Made by a program: the position numbers and the translations under genes. 64,000 nt of DNA. It comes from Marthasterias glacialis (taxonomy: Eukaryota; Echinodermata; Asteroidea; Forcipulatida; Asteriidae). The stretch spans positions 20,679,431 through 20,743,430 of the forward strand of contig OU452227.1 in NCBI GenBank assembly GCA_911728455.2, in the 5' to 3' direction. Within the stretch, counting starts at the first letter, position 1, and each line of letters starts with the position of its first letter. Under the pieces are notes generated by a model. That model made no database searches and was not told the origin of the DNA. It worked only from the letters and a program-made list of their open reading frames with translations. This document shows positions 36,901-50,234 of this stretch, piece after piece.

Positions 36901-39900
36901 AAACAACCTGTGCGACCACGTATACGAACACAGCTCTTCACCATTGATACGGCGGTGCGTAGAGGCACCGACTCGTGAAGAAGAGTTCCACCATTTCTGG
37001 CCTGAATTTTGGCAGAGTTACTTATACTGCCTGAATGTGTTCCCCTGCTCTGGATATTTCATTTCGGGTTTCGTGTCCACGTTGTTTTTTTTTTTTGTTT
37101 TTTTTCTCTCGAGCTAATTAATTGAAAGGGTATTATGAACAATTATTTGCACCTATGTCATGGACACGCCTTTGTGTGAAATATATGTCATACCCAACCA
37201 TATAGGGGCACGATTAGGCCATGGCGGTTGTCATGGTTTGGCTGTTGTCGCTTAGTTCTGAAATTAAAACATTTCATTCCCTTGTAACATCATATCTGGT
37301 TAAGCAGGTTGAAAATTTATGAGAGCGAATAATTGCATGCACAAGATGTCCAGAAAAAGGAGACCCCATCACTCGTTTTCAGTAAAAATTTAGAGCAAAA
37401 TGGCCGTAGAGGGGAGGTACGGCATATCATGTTTAAAATTTATTTTTTGTTACTGTTTCTTTTAAAGCCCAAGCTCAACATTGGTAAACTGACTGTAAAT
37501 GCTTCCATTCTTTGCACGAATCAAGATATTTGTAATAAAACCAACCTTGTTGTTTCATTTGCGAGAAAACGGTAAAACTGCATTCAGCATTTTTGTACTC
37601 ATTCCTATATAGGCAGAGTTTTCGTCTCACTGAGACGAAAACTAATGTTCGATCTTATTTCATTTGTTCTTTAAAAACGATATCACTTCAGGCAGAAGTA
37701 TGTCAAGGAAAGTTTTCTACCAGCATTATCTTTATACCATGTAAGGTATATGTCAATCTGTGAACATTTTTTTTTTTTCTTACCAATGTTGAGTTGGGGC
37801 TTTTAGTGTAAAGTAGTTGCTATCATCTAGTTTCCAATAAACATACCATCCCCCTTCAATCTGTGAACGTTTTCATGTATAATCGGTATAGTATAGTTCA
37901 GAGAAAACAGTGAGAAATGCCTTATTTTCTGGTGGCACTGTCATATAAGGTCAATCTCGATTTCGGCTATTGATATTTTGTGTGATCTTCAAATGCTGTT
38001 TTCTCAACATTTAAACTTTTTTTTTTTATTTCCATGGAGGATTGGTTCTGGTGAACTAAGCATTGATCTCTCAGATTAAAGTTAATCCGTTGTGTTTTGT
38101 TGTTGTTTTTTTTCGATGATTACATAAACGCCGTACTTCGTCTCGAACCGTAACATTCAAATTTGTGCCCGTGTTGTTAGACATTTTCACCGATGTATTT
38201 TATCCATTCATGCCTAGTATTCGATATGCAGTGAGAAGTAGCAAAAACGTTCAGGAAGTAATGAAATAACTCCTGATGTCTGTAAAACGTATATGCCATC
38301 ACTGTTCGTTAGCGACAGGGCTACCGTTATACATAGGATCCATCTTGATTTACCGAAATTCAGAGAACGCTGGTAAGAGAAAATATTATGTAGCCAACCA
38401 AATGGAGCTATGCCAACATTCGTGTGCTTCATTCCAGACAACCAAAGTCAACATATCAGCGAAACCCATTTTTTTTTATCGGCTGGTATGTGATTTCATT
38501 CTTTGGATTTTAACAAAGACACGTTGGAGTCAAAAGGCAAAATGTTACTTCGTAAATCATTTCTTTTTGTTGAACTACCCTAACCTCAGGGAGTTTTTAG
38601 AATTGAAATTCACTCTAAATCGATTGAAGCCAAGGACGATTCATCTGCATGTTGTTCCTAGTTTTAACCGATTGAGTGAATTTCTATCTAAAACTGTAAG
38701 AGTGGAACGAAGCACGGTGAGAACCGAGACTTGCAATGTAGCGGGCACGCGAGCGTCCTGCTAGCGGGGAGTTTGTCAAGTTCCCAGTACCAGTCGAGGC
38801 GAACCACGGCGGAAGCGTGCCGACTGCCATCCTTCGTTATCATTGACGCACCATAGTAGCAGGTGTGTTCATGTAACGTAGGGGTCGCCAAACCAGTTTT
38901 TTCTTAATAATTTGGGTCTGGTTTACCTTTTTGTTTTTGAGCGAAAATATGAAATCTGGTCGTGGAATGTTTGTTTAACATTTCCTTCTCACTTTTCTTC
39001 CAAAGAAAGCATAATATTCGACAAAAAAATACAGTTTGATTTTATGTAGATATAAAGCATACAGCCAATCGGTTCAACATTAAACAACCTGCTCATATCA
39101 GTCCACTGTTTCAGCACTAAATGATTCTACTTACCAATTATACCTGCTGTGTGTTAAACGTCTCACGAAACGCAAGGACCGTACCGTATTCACTTTGGAG
39201 GGAAAGATAAGACCACAACCGAGGGGGATACAGGGAAATTCTCTCGGCCAAAGAAGTTAGCGGATGCTCGATTTCACATCATGCGCTGTCCGTGATCATC
39301 ACAGTTAATGTGGGAACAACAGACAATTACCATGGAAAAATACCAGATCCCTCTACGTAAAAGAGGGAATGAACCACGTGATCACATGATCATTCGGGCG
39401 TGCGCAAATGCCAGATCCACTTCTATAGCCAGTAGTCATGTTAAAGGAACATTGGACACATGAATTTCTATCTCTGTGGTGGCTGCCTCATTGAGAACTG
39501 TGATTCCTCATAATCCATGATGCATCAAGATTTGTGGTGTTTTTTTTTCTGGTAAATCCGATTTCAGTTTGAAAAGCTACACGAATAGCTTCAGGCTCGA
39601 TGAGCAGAATATCACAGCACAGGTAGCAGTGATGTCAGAAAGCTCAGAGAAACCCCACTCCTCAGGAGCGCAAAACCCTTGCGGGTCGCAAGTTCAGTCC
39701 TTCCGGTAGTACTGACTATTCTTCCCCCTCGTGAAACAGCCGGGTGTAGGGCAGACTAACCAGGGAATAACACCCCCAAGAGAAATGTGTCTCTCGGTTG
39801 CCTCTGCACCTCATCCCAACCCAAACGCAATTACAATACTCTATTCGTTTTGAAGCCCCTTGTTGTTAATTTTGTTGTAATGCAATATGAAGCTTATTGA

Positions 39901-41149
39901 CTATTTTGTTTCAACATCAAGCATAATTAGCGAGATCTTTCTAATCATGGATGCTCCCATACACAGATCACTGTGTGTACCCAAGGCCAATGTCCGAAGG
40001 AGAAAAAAATCTAACGTTGGAACAGAATTTTTGCACAAAACGTGAAAATGTTCAACTTATAAATCACAAGGGAAGCCATGAGTGGGTAAATTGAAGTCGA
40101 CTTTAAAGTTCTAACATAAACAATTTATAATCAGATGTAATAATGTGAAGAAACGGGGTAAACGCCTTTGTGGGTTCACCTTTTGTGAAGACTGCACGGT
40201 ATAGTTTATAGATTCATACACAAACTTAATACACGATGGTGGAATTCGATGGAAATACTATCTCCCGGATAAATCAAAAGTACAAACTATTAATACAAAG
40301 TCAGCTTTGAAAATCGCATTTCTATTCCCGCAATCGTCAATCACCCGCAACTATTGTGTATATACAAAATTGTGGGCATCTTGATCACACAGTCCCATTG
40401 TTTCTAGAGCAAAGAGTCCTTAAATTCGATGATCTGTAAAATCTTAACATCGGTAACTTTATGTATAAGTATAAAAGTTGAAAATTGCCCAACGAATTCA
40501 GTGATCTTTTTTACTTTGTACCCATCGATTCGTATGTGGTACTCGTGCTACATCGAAGGGTGATTTTTTTATTTAACGCTAATTTCAACCGAACAAAATT
40601 TTCACAAAAAGCATTGTTTCTCGGGGTATCCCATTCTGGAACAATCTTAAACCGGATCTCAAGAAGTCTCTTAAAAACACTCAAGTCATTTACCAACAAA
40701 CTTATACACATCACCTATTGAATACATACTGAAAGATCGGTGTATTTTACCTGCAAATGGTAAAGGTAATTTAGTCATGATCTACCATAGTCTCCATCTT
40801 TTTTTTCCTTCTTTTTTTTTGTCTTTCTTTTTTTCTTTTTTCTTTTTTTTTTTTTTTTTTGTCCTTCGTCATGCCCACGTCTATAATTGAATGTCATTGG
40901 GAAAAGCATAATTAAGCACTATATGCTTCACTTTCTGTCATACATGTTGGCTGTGATAGTTTCATGCTGTAAATGTTTATAGGGTAGTAAATTTCCATAG
41001 ATTTTATGTTCATGACATCCATTGGTCATAGACATAACAATGTAACTGCAAAAAAAAATGTACATGTTTTGTTCTTCTTACCGCCATCATGGAATAAATG
41101 TTTATTGAATTGAGTTGAGTATTGAGCTATAGAACCACGTAAAATTCAA
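33986..41149. other. Gene-poor intergenic DNA
   Basis: Microsatellite (TA)n 34339-34360, poly(A) 35431-35454, pyrimidine tract 40799-40860, MITE 37464-37803 and dispersed-repeat fragments. A possible SINE-like or other repeat with GTTCAGTCC lies around 39640-39790. No gene supported. Confidence 0.55.
37464..37803. mobile_element. MITE, AAAGCCC ends, 340 bp
   Basis: AAAGCCCAAGCTCAACATTG and its inverse CAATGTTGAGTTGGGGCTTT. A perfect hairpin with 11-nt arms (GTTTTCGTCTC) lies at 37618-37642. Confidence 0.85.
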
Positions 41150-41170
41150 GTTATGGGGACATTACATTCT

Positions 41171-41207
41171 CCTGAAGATGCTCAGAGTATACTGATCGAA
41201 ACGTCGT
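41171..41207 (+). ncRNA. Hammerhead-ribozyme-like motif, + strand
   Basis: CTGAAGA (41172-41178), stem-like GCTCAG...CTGATC with one mismatch, then GAAACGTCG. Related to 27371 and 59871. Upstream near 41090 is a retroposon-like tail GGAATAAATGTTTATTGAAT. Confidence 0.5.
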
Positions 41208-41356
41208 TATACCACCGGTTCTTTTCAGAAAAACGCCACCTCAATAATTTAGATAATTACATGGTGTCTCCGCAAAACTTGCGGAACATTAATGGTTTCG
41301 AAAATTTTAAACTTTGCGATTTCATCCAGTTAGTTCTTCAGAATGTCAATGGATGA

Positions 41357-44300
41357 AATATATAAATATATATCAAAGCTTCGTGCTTTGTCGCTTTTTT
41401 ATATTAATTCAGTAGGCATTATAGTATAGCGGGATGATCTCCATGGACAAGTTATTAAAGTGCCTACACAAATATGAGGTTCAAAAGCGAGAAATTCAAG
41501 ACGGATAGATTTCTATTGGCGATTGAAACCAATAAACATTATACAAAGTCAGCTTTAAGGCTCAAAATCAATAATTGATCGATAGGATTATGAGCTAACT
41601 TAGGCCTATATGTCTTTCGGCTAAACCATCATTTTTGTATGTAGTGCTTCAGTTGTCTTTTATAATAAGGGGGGGGGGGTATAGAGTTAACTTGTAAACT
41701 TCAGCACATGATAAAGCATTTAAAATCACTTGATATGTCAATGCCAATCGAAACAAACTAGGTTCAAATCAGACAAAAAAGGGAGACAGAGGATTGAAAA
41801 CTGAGTCCATGATTGTTGTTGGAAGGGGGGGGGGGGTTGAAATTAACGTGATGAGACCGAGGTTTATGGTATGCCGGGACCGTACGGGAGTTGGATGCTA
41901 GTCGGGGGAAAAAAACCGTTGCTCCCTGATGAATGAACCTGAGCCTGTTGTGGCTGATTGTCACGGTTGTAAAGCAAATAGTTAATCTAATACTACACGA
42001 TCGGCCATGCGAATTGAGTAAAGTCTTAGTTGATTTGTTATTACAATAATAACAATAATAATAATAAAAACACGTCAGAATTTTGACCAAATCCTAAAAA
42101 ACTGTTGGCTATAAAATCGACCATAATATAAACAATTCAATATTAAAAGCAGATATAATAGGCCTCATCGCAAAATGCGTCTGTAATTTCACGTCGGAGA
42201 AAGATTAAAATACATATGTCATAAAAATAAAAAAATAAAAATACTTTCATTGGAAACCTTTCGCAGCTCAATATGCTCTCTAGATTCAGCTAATGAACAG
42301 TTTACAAATATGAATAACTTTATAGTAGACCATAATATGATGTTTACATTGATTTATTGGTTCGTTTTGGGGGTAAATGGCAAGTGTGCATGGACGGCCC
42401 TTGGTTTTCATTCTTCGGAAAATCTGAAGGTGTACGGCTGCACGACGAATTCTTCCACTTGCTATTCCACGTGGAAAGTCCACTTCGATGCACATTCAAA
42501 CAAATGTACAGCCAATCGATGACTTCTTTTCTAAACATTATATTAATAATAGTAAAAGGTCATGAACTTAAGGAAACCGAGGACAGGTCATTAAAAATAA
42601 AAATAATAAAAATAATAATACTATGAATAATATGAATAAATTTAAAGCCGTAATAAAACAACAAAGAGTATTCAAGAATATGAAGCATAATGTTTTGTAT
42701 ACACGACCTAGTATTTTAATCCATTCGCATATTGATATTGTAGGCCCAATTCTTGCATCAGTGATAAATAACAATAAATACTGAGGCCTTACAGACCATA
42801 TTACCTTTGTTCACAAAAAAGAGTGACCTTATACGTTTTAGGGCGTTGACTGGCAGGCAAGATACCGCACGGGTCATATGGGATACTTTGTATCATAATT
42901 TTCACATGAACTGAAGAGTTATAAAAAGTACTAAATGAAATGAAAATTAAATAACAACTGAACAAGTTTTGATATGTGCCCCCTTCATTCGTATCCAAAG
43001 TTGATCAAAAAACACAAAGTGCATTCTCCATAAAATGTATACAGATTCGATGTTTTACTTCCGTTGGTCTGTGTACAAATTGTGCCTGCAGGAAGTCCAG
43101 GCTCTGTGGTTCTTTTGCAAACATGTGATGTCGTAGGATACACGGTTCATACTTAACAGTGCTTTCCCATTGTGTGTGAGAAATCAACAAACAATCCTGC
43201 AGTCACTTGTCTATATATATGACTCAAGACCTTTCACGTTCTTTTTGATAATGCTATCAACAGGCCTCCTAATAGACTTTCTATTTTAAAAGTAGTCCCC
43301 TCCGAGGACAAAAAAATGTTACACTTTTGCTCTTAGCGGTTTTCATTCTGACATGACCTCAGCCACAAAGTACCGGACATTAATGTGGGGAGTCATGACA
43401 ACAACAATGTCCGATTAGAACTTGATATAAATTAGATTTTCATTACTACTACAGATGCGATCTATTATACGGGCATAAGTATCATATTTTAATTAGTGTT
43501 ATAATACGTTGCTATGAAACCCCCGTTTGTACGCTTTCAAAATCCCGTGTTTGTGAAGGGATTCTACCGTGACGTCAAACTGACGACAAAGTGACGTCAG
43601 ATGAATAAAACCAGTTGGCTCCTCGAACAGCAAATGATCAACAACGAAACAACACTATGAGATATAGAAAAGGGGAAGGACGTCGTTAGGTGTTTTTTAT
43701 TTTTTTTTATTTATTTTTTTTTTTTTCAATTCTCCAACCATCTAGTTTTCAATAATAAAAAAAAAACATCCAACATGTGAAAGTTTGATCAAAGGCAGTG
43801 GTCACTTTCTCGGTCTTAAGACAATGTATTGAAGAAAACTCATCGAAAACTTATCGAAGGAAGTGAAAAGTCTTGAGTTATTTATATGCTACAAAATGAC
43901 TGCAGGTTTGTTTGTTGTTTTCTCTAACAAAATGTAAAAGCTCACTGATTATTTCGCAAACCTCCAGTGAAGTTTTTTTCCCGTCTGAAACACTGTCAAA
44001 GTCGAGACAATATCATTCGAAGACACCCCCCCCCCGAATAAAAACTTAATTGTATTACAATTGTTATTGTAATCGCTTACTCGCCATAATGTACCTGTTT
44101 TTTGGAGTGTATTGTTTTCGAGGGAGGGGCGTTGGCTTTCAGAAAATTAACAAGAAGATTATTTTATGAATTAATTAAAAGGTAATCTTAGAATAAAAAT
44201 GGAGGTCTGAGTCTCCTAAAATAATGGATAAAAGTAAGATTATTGATACCAATGAGTGTGACAGGTGTTGAATGGGGTGGGGTTGACACGCTTATGTTGT

Positions 44301-44557
44301 GGAAAGTTTACATTGGAATAGATATTTATGTTTGCCCTTGTGAAAATCATTCAACTGTGACAATCTGTTATCATCATTATACCCATTTACGATTAATAGC
44401 TCTGTAGACAAAATATCAGGCAAATATCACATACGTACTTTTGCGTATAATAATTACGGTGTTGAAGACAAAAGGTACCGATTAACTGGTATAATTATAA
44501 AAAAAAAAAAACAACAACAACAACAACAACAACATATATACAGACAAAGATACGTAA

Positions 44558-44593
<36 letters not shown>

Positions 44594-47500
44594 CTGAAAG
44601 GTCTCTGACGAGAAAAATCCCGTTTGAAAAATTTTTCAAAATGAGTGAAATAGAGTTTGAGGATGCAGTATCGATCATCATTACTCATCATTTCGATTTC
44701 CACTATCGAAATGAGCACGGCATGAACAACACGCAAAAAACACACAAAAATACCAAAAACCCAACAAAACCAGAACCGTTTTCGGCGTTTCCTTTAAAAT
44801 GTGATCTTCCAGTTCGAGTTCGATGAAATTGTCACATGTTGGTCTGATTTGGTGTTTTCAATAACTTTCAATTTCAATAACTAGGGGAATTGATTTACTT
44901 TTCAAAAAATAAAACAGCGATGAAAAATACCATTATTTGAATCAAATTAAACATTAAACTGCACAAATACACATAACAAAGCAAAACAAAATATGGAAAA
45001 AAGAAAGAAGAAAACAAAACACACACAAAAAAACACAAAAACAAAACAAAGCACAAACATACAACAACAACAACAACAACAACAGAAACAAAATGAAAGT
45101 ACTCACAAAACGGTGAACTCTCAAAATACTTGCATTACTATCGTTCTGGTGTAACTCCATAGACACAAACCAACAAAAAAAAACATTGTAACTTAGAATG
45201 GCGTTTGGGTGGTGGCCGTTTTACATCTCGGTGAGCAACCATCATGGACCCACTCACCTCGACCAACGTGTAGAGAGGGTTCAGGCTCCAAGGGCGGGTT
45301 GAGCTTGCCGGGCTGCGTGGCTATAACTAATCACATTCCACGTTCACACGAAGGCGATTCATTAATTTGATCACCTCGTTCACGACGTTACAGACGATTT
45401 CTCCAAAGATTCTGTTCACCAAAAGTCAAACAAAGAGTCATTTTTTCAGTGACGGCAAACCGAGTGCGAGCCCAGCATTTATGGTTTTCCCCACCGTATG
45501 TAGAAAAATAGCATGAATGGATTGTATAACGCTGAATGGAATCCTGACGTCACGTCGACCTCGAACATGACCCCTAGCTCGGCGGGAACTGACAGGGGAA
45601 TCCCCTTCTGAGTAACAATTAGTGACGTACACCCATAGTCGACCAATCGGCAAACCCGTTTGAAAACTGGACGTCGAACGCTGAGAAGCGCCCTGTCGGA
45701 TTGGCTATTGGCAACAGTAGCAGATCATGAAAAACTGGAGCAATATAAAGAGCGGTTCGTTGAACTCAAAATAAAAAAGCTCTCACACAAAGAAAATAAT
45801 TATTGCAACCGTATAACGAGAAAAAAAACTTAATAATTAGTATTATTCTAGGTTAGGAGGCGTATATGATGGAATTATTAAACAGCCAAGAACTAAATCT
45901 TCTCTTAAATTGAATGAATAAACCAAAATGTGACGGAGTGCTAGTGGGGACGGGTATTGCCGTTTTTTTTCTTCATATATTTATTTATTAGTATTTGTTT
46001 AAACAACAATTTAAGCCTGAAGACATTATTAAATAATAAAAACAAATCGTACTTTAGCCTATCGTTGGTACCAATTCAGTGTCACATCACGATTACATTC
46101 AGTACCTTCTATTTTGGTACCATTCACTATCGGGCCGTGGCGGTATTTATGGCTCATGCGTTCAAACAGTTGATCAACATCTCCATCAATCAAGCCCGAG
46201 TCTATTGACACATATTGGGAAGTCTGCGCGTGGGTCACAAGTTAATTTAAAGTGCATGTATTCCGCTATTAATGCTAAGGGCTTTCATGGTGCCATTCTA
46301 ATCCTCAATCATAAATCAATTTCATCATTTTTAAAGGTACAATACAGGATAGGTATTCATTCCTACCCCACCCCAATCGTGTATTAGTATCATTGTAAAA
46401 GCTTACTTCCATAGAAATATTCCTGTCTGAAAAACTGCCAAAGTCCAGAAAATAGACTTTGAAGACCACGTTTTTAAATTCGAAATTAAGGACAATGTGT
46501 TTACATGCTGAAAAGTTTGCACGTTTTTTTTAAATTTATTTATATATATATTTTTTTTAAGTTTTTTTTTATTTATGAATCTTCAGTTATTAAGTAAACA
46601 TTTTGTTACTATTTTCTCCCGACTCAGACGACGTATTGAGCCCAAATTAGCACGAGATTTCTTTTCTTTTCATGTATTCATTGAATCACACAAAGTAAGA
46701 ACGCTGGACTTTCAACTTTACCAATCCCATATTTAACCTTGAATCTTTAGATCATTTCTCTTCCGGACGTCACGCAAATCGTTTGAACAAAATGCATCTT
46801 TTCACCGGAGTGTCTGAACTGTAAAATGTACTTCACTGCCAGGTCGCACTCGCTTAGTGATTGTGATTTTATCTATATACATTATTAACTATTTTGCACT
46901 GTGATGAAGTTGTATACGAAGTGCCTGGCTTCTATGGCCTAAATGAATATACGCATTGCGCATGCTTGTTCATCAACAAAAGAAGAAAAAAAAGTCGTTT
47001 CACAAGGTGGCGCTCTGTTACTGAATGTTTAGCTTTTTGAGACTTCTTCGACTTAATCCGCCAACCAACAAGGAAGGTCAAGAAGATAAAAATACAAAAC
47101 TATAATACCAGGAAAAACTGACAATACATCAACATATAACACGATTGATTAGGACATTACAATGTTTTTCATGTTTATTATTATTATTGTTATTATTATT
47201 ATTATTATTATTATTTTTATTTACATTACAAAATGAATCCATTCGAGCGTTCGTTTCTTCCTGGTAATGTAAGTGCCGCTTTTTGTTTATTTAATATTTG
47301 CAACAATCCGTTCCCAACTATAGGCATGTGTCGACAGAACGGTAAAAAAGTCAATTACAAGGTGGCGCAACGTTGATTGCAAATACAGCGGTTATAAGAA
47401 AGATTCACCAAGCCAAAATAAACGATTTCATGGTCGCGAGATCACAGTCTCGAAACCAGATTTGACTTGTCCGTTATCCACCCAGGCAGTTCCCCTTCAA

Positions 47501-47792
47501 AACAAGGGTTCTGAGCGGGGTGCTCAGGTCCACACCCCCCCCCCCCCCCTTCACTCGCCTGCCTCCCCCTCTGGTTTACGCCGCTGTCCTAAACAGAACA
47601 AGCTGAGGGGGTACACGGGTAGTTCATGACTTTTCGAAAAGTATGCTTTGGGTATTCGCATACTTTGGAAACATTGACATCTCCTTCCCTTTGCCACCAT
47701 TTCGCACAGAGACCCCATCCTTCCGTGGTTTTCGCCTGCCATAATTACATCTTACACATTCTTGACTGTGCTTCAAATCTTTCTTGCGTTTT
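41357..47792. other. Gene-poor intergenic DNA
   Basis: (CAA)n at 44511-44533 and 45062-45083, T32 at 44560-44591, (ATT)n at 47175-47217, repeat copy 46330-46740. The only non-repeat signal is the promoter-like cluster at 45540-45770. Confidence 0.55.
45540..45770 (+). promoter_or_regulatory. Promoter-like cluster without an assigned gene
   Basis: TGACGTCACG (45545-45554), GTGACGTAC near 45623, GACCAATCGG near 45641, GGATTGGCTATTGGC near 45700, and a TATA-type CAATATAAAGAG near 45741. Order and spacing (CRE, CCAAT, TATA) fit a polymerase II promoter firing rightwards. No convincing downstream coding exon was found. Confidence 0.4.
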
Positions 47793-48005
47793 AAAGCCCC
47801 AGCTCAACATTGGTAAAGTGACTGTAAATGCTTCCACTCTTTGCACAAATCAATATATTTGTAATCAAACCAACCTGTGGAAATGCCAGACAGGTAGAAA
47901 TATTTCAAGGAATGTTTTCTACCATCATTATCCTTATTTCACGTAAGGTATATGTTAATCTGTGAATATTTATGTTTTTCTTATTACAAATGTTGAGCTT
48001 GGGCT
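47793..48005. mobile_element. MITE, AAAGCCCC ends, 213 bp (internally deleted)
   Basis: AAAGCCCCAGCTCAACATTG and an inverse end TTGAGCTTGGGCT. Lacks the central ~130 bp of the longer copies. Confidence 0.85.
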
Positions 48006-48169
48006 GTAATGATTGATATTCAAAATGGCAAACCTTGTTACTGAATAACGGCGCCGTGACTTCAGACATTTTGATGTCAATCCAAGAATTAAAGCTTTGT
48101 TGAATATAATTTTGGTTTCGCAGTAAATGGACGGTATTTGGATGAGAAATCCATGAAGCCACCCAAGTT

Positions 48170-48324
48170 AATGGGATTCTTTTGAGACGCTGGCGGCAGC
48201 AGACACAATGGTCCTTTTGACAGTTCCGAGTATGCGCGCACATGCTCAGTATTGGGCGCTTAGTTCTGAGCACGCGTACTACTGTTGAGAACAGTGAAAA
48301 AGGATCGTCAATAAGTCTCCCATT
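48170..48324. mobile_element. Element with AATGGGA...TCCCATT ends
   Basis: Left AATGGGATTCTTTTGAGACG, right CAATAAGTCTCCCATT. Ends match the 5425 foldback MITE, but the interior (GCGCACATGCTCAGTATTGG) is different. Confidence 0.6.
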
Positions 48325-48947
48325 GTAAGTAAATGCGCTGCTCAAGTTTTGAAGAATCCTGAGGTACATGTAAAGACTTATTTTATTTGATATATATTTT
48401 TTTAATACAGAAAGAGGTAACATCAAATCTCAACTTTCCAATTTTCAATTGTTTTCATCCAAAACTTGAGTGCACTCTTCAAACAAAGAATGCCGACACG
48501 GTGTTACAAATCTTTTTTCTCGATTCCAATCTTGTTCGATCAGGTTTTACATGTTGTTTTAAATTTATGTATTTGGTAATACGAAAAGTTTTTTGTTCCC
48601 CCCCCCCCTTAAAAATTACAGTACGTTGTAATTTGTAAGCAAATATTTTTGTTTTAATATTATTTTTTTAAATTTGTGTTATTAAACAGTACGTTTTCTA
48701 TTGTTAAAAACGTACTTAAAGATGCACGGTCCGATTTTTGGACGATCTGACCCAAAAGATTAGATATAGAGTTTAAATAGCTATTTATATTGATTCGACA
48801 ACATTGTAAGCTTTCATTTTAAGGCATTGCACGAAAAAAAAACCGCCACTGTTTATTGGTAGATAGTTGAAAACTAAAACTAAATTAGTGTCGGGAACCC
48901 GACATTATCTCACGCCCATCGGCCATGTACAAACAGCGCCGTAACTA

Positions 48948-49117
48948 CACTGTAAAAACTGGGGTGCTAAATTGATTCTCTCGGTATCTATATGTGACAA
49001 CATCGACATGGTGTTAGTTATCCCCATTGCTTTATCGTTGGTAAACATAACACCATGTTGGTGTTGTCATTATATAGATACCAAAAGAATCAAATTAACA
49101 CCACAGTTTTCGCAGTG
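48948..49117. mobile_element. Tc1/mariner-like MITE with TA target duplication, 170 bp
   Basis: TA|CACTGTAAAAACTGGGGTG at left and CACCACAGTTTTCGCAGTG|TA at right. The arms continue with TTGATTC/GAATCAA, TATCTATA/TATAGATA and CATGGTGTTA/AACACCATG. Confidence 0.8.
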
Positions 49118-49119
49118 TA

Positions 49120-49440
49120 GGATAACATTTTAGGGGGGCACAAAGGGGGGGGGGCACCATTTTTCCTAGGAGGGCACTTTTGGCCAATTAAAACTGCAGT
49201 TTCCGTTTGTATTCTTCCTACACAGAGCCCCTTTTCAGCGCTCTTCTGACTTGTTGAGGTAAAACAAAATACATTCTGCGAGTAAATAATAAAAATTAGT
49301 TTAAAAAAAATTGAAATTACTACATAAAAGCTCATAAAGTGTGACATTTTATTCTTGTAGCTTTTAATCTGAAAAGTCCAGATTTCAAGTGGGGGCACCC
49401 GGGTGGGTGGGGGGGGGGACGTGCCCCCGTGCCCCACTTA
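49120..49440. repeat. Element bounded by G- and C-runs
   Basis: Starts GGGGGGCACAAAGGGGGG and ends GACGTGCCCCCGTGCCCC, with AAAGTCCAGATTTCAAGTGG inside. Similar architecture at 25150-25365, 53235-53395 and 63881 onward. Confidence 0.6.
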
Positions 49441-49510
49441 GTTACAGTTCTCATCACCAATAGTACGCATGCTTAGAACTATGCGCGCAATACTGAGCAA
49501 TACTGATTGA

Positions 49511-49516
49511 TTTATT
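49511..49516 (-). promoter_or_regulatory. Candidate polyadenylation signal of the Myb/SANT gene
   Basis: TTTATT on the + strand reads AATAAA on the gene's strand, about 260 nt past the stop codon. Confidence 0.45.
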
Positions 49517-49774
49517 TCACAGTCACTCACTTGTAACCTCGGTCTTTTTCTTCTCAAAAGACTTACTTATTTGTAATTATTTTTGGTTTTTTTATGTACG
49601 TCTTAAACACTGTGCAAATTATACCGAAAATTTCCAGTCGTATCAAGACACCGTATCAGAGACTGATGAACCTTCACGAATGACAGAGGAAATTCTACGA
49701 CCAGGTTGACCATATTTCTCTAAAGAATTATACATAGAAACCTTCCCGCGTCATTACAGTCCGCAGTTCCTTGT

Positions 49775-50234
49775 CTATCTGTGACTGTTTCCGTGTCGAC
49801 TATGAAACGAGTTCGACGAATTGGCCTGAGGTACTACTCTATGCTGCTTCAGTTGCCGAAAAACGACTTTTTTCTTCAACAGAGCTGTCTCCCTCCGCAG
49901 TTCCAAGATCTGCATCTTGCGGGCATGCTCAGACTCCATCATCTGCATCCGGCGCTTGAATTCCCGGCGAGCGAAGACCAGTCGCTGCCGCTCGAACCTG
50001 ACGTCAGATCCCTTGGTCCCTCGGCGATGGCGGGAGACCGCGGAGGCACGGCCGTCGTAGGTGTGATTCATACCGACGGGGTTGTCCGGCCCCCAGTCGG
50101 GGGACAAAGAGCCGATGTCATCATCGGAGTCAATTTCGTCAAGGAAGTCTGAGTCGTTGTCGTCCACGTCGTCATCGTCGTTGGAACGCTGTTGGGCCTG
50201 TCCACCTATTATACCCGGAAAATCCTTGGTCCAG
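49775..50234 (-). CDS. Myb/SANT gene exon 2
   Basis: 460 nt encoding WTKDFPGIIGG, an Asp-rich stretch, and a Lys/Arg/Glu-rich helix (FERQRLVFARREFKRRMQMM then HARKMQILELRRE), ending NSHR and TAG. The intron between exons is 959 bp and contains a foldback MITE at 50364-50492 and a retroposon-like 3' tail near 50700-50880. Confidence 0.88.

Noticed and set aside
38276..38764. 162-codon open frame on the + strand
   Set aside because: No recognisable domain, codon composition like the flanks, no splice or promoter context.
39600..39790. tRNA-like SINE head around GGGTCGCAAGTTCAGTCC
   Set aside because: A B-box-like word is present but no A box at the right distance and no tail matching the other SINE families.
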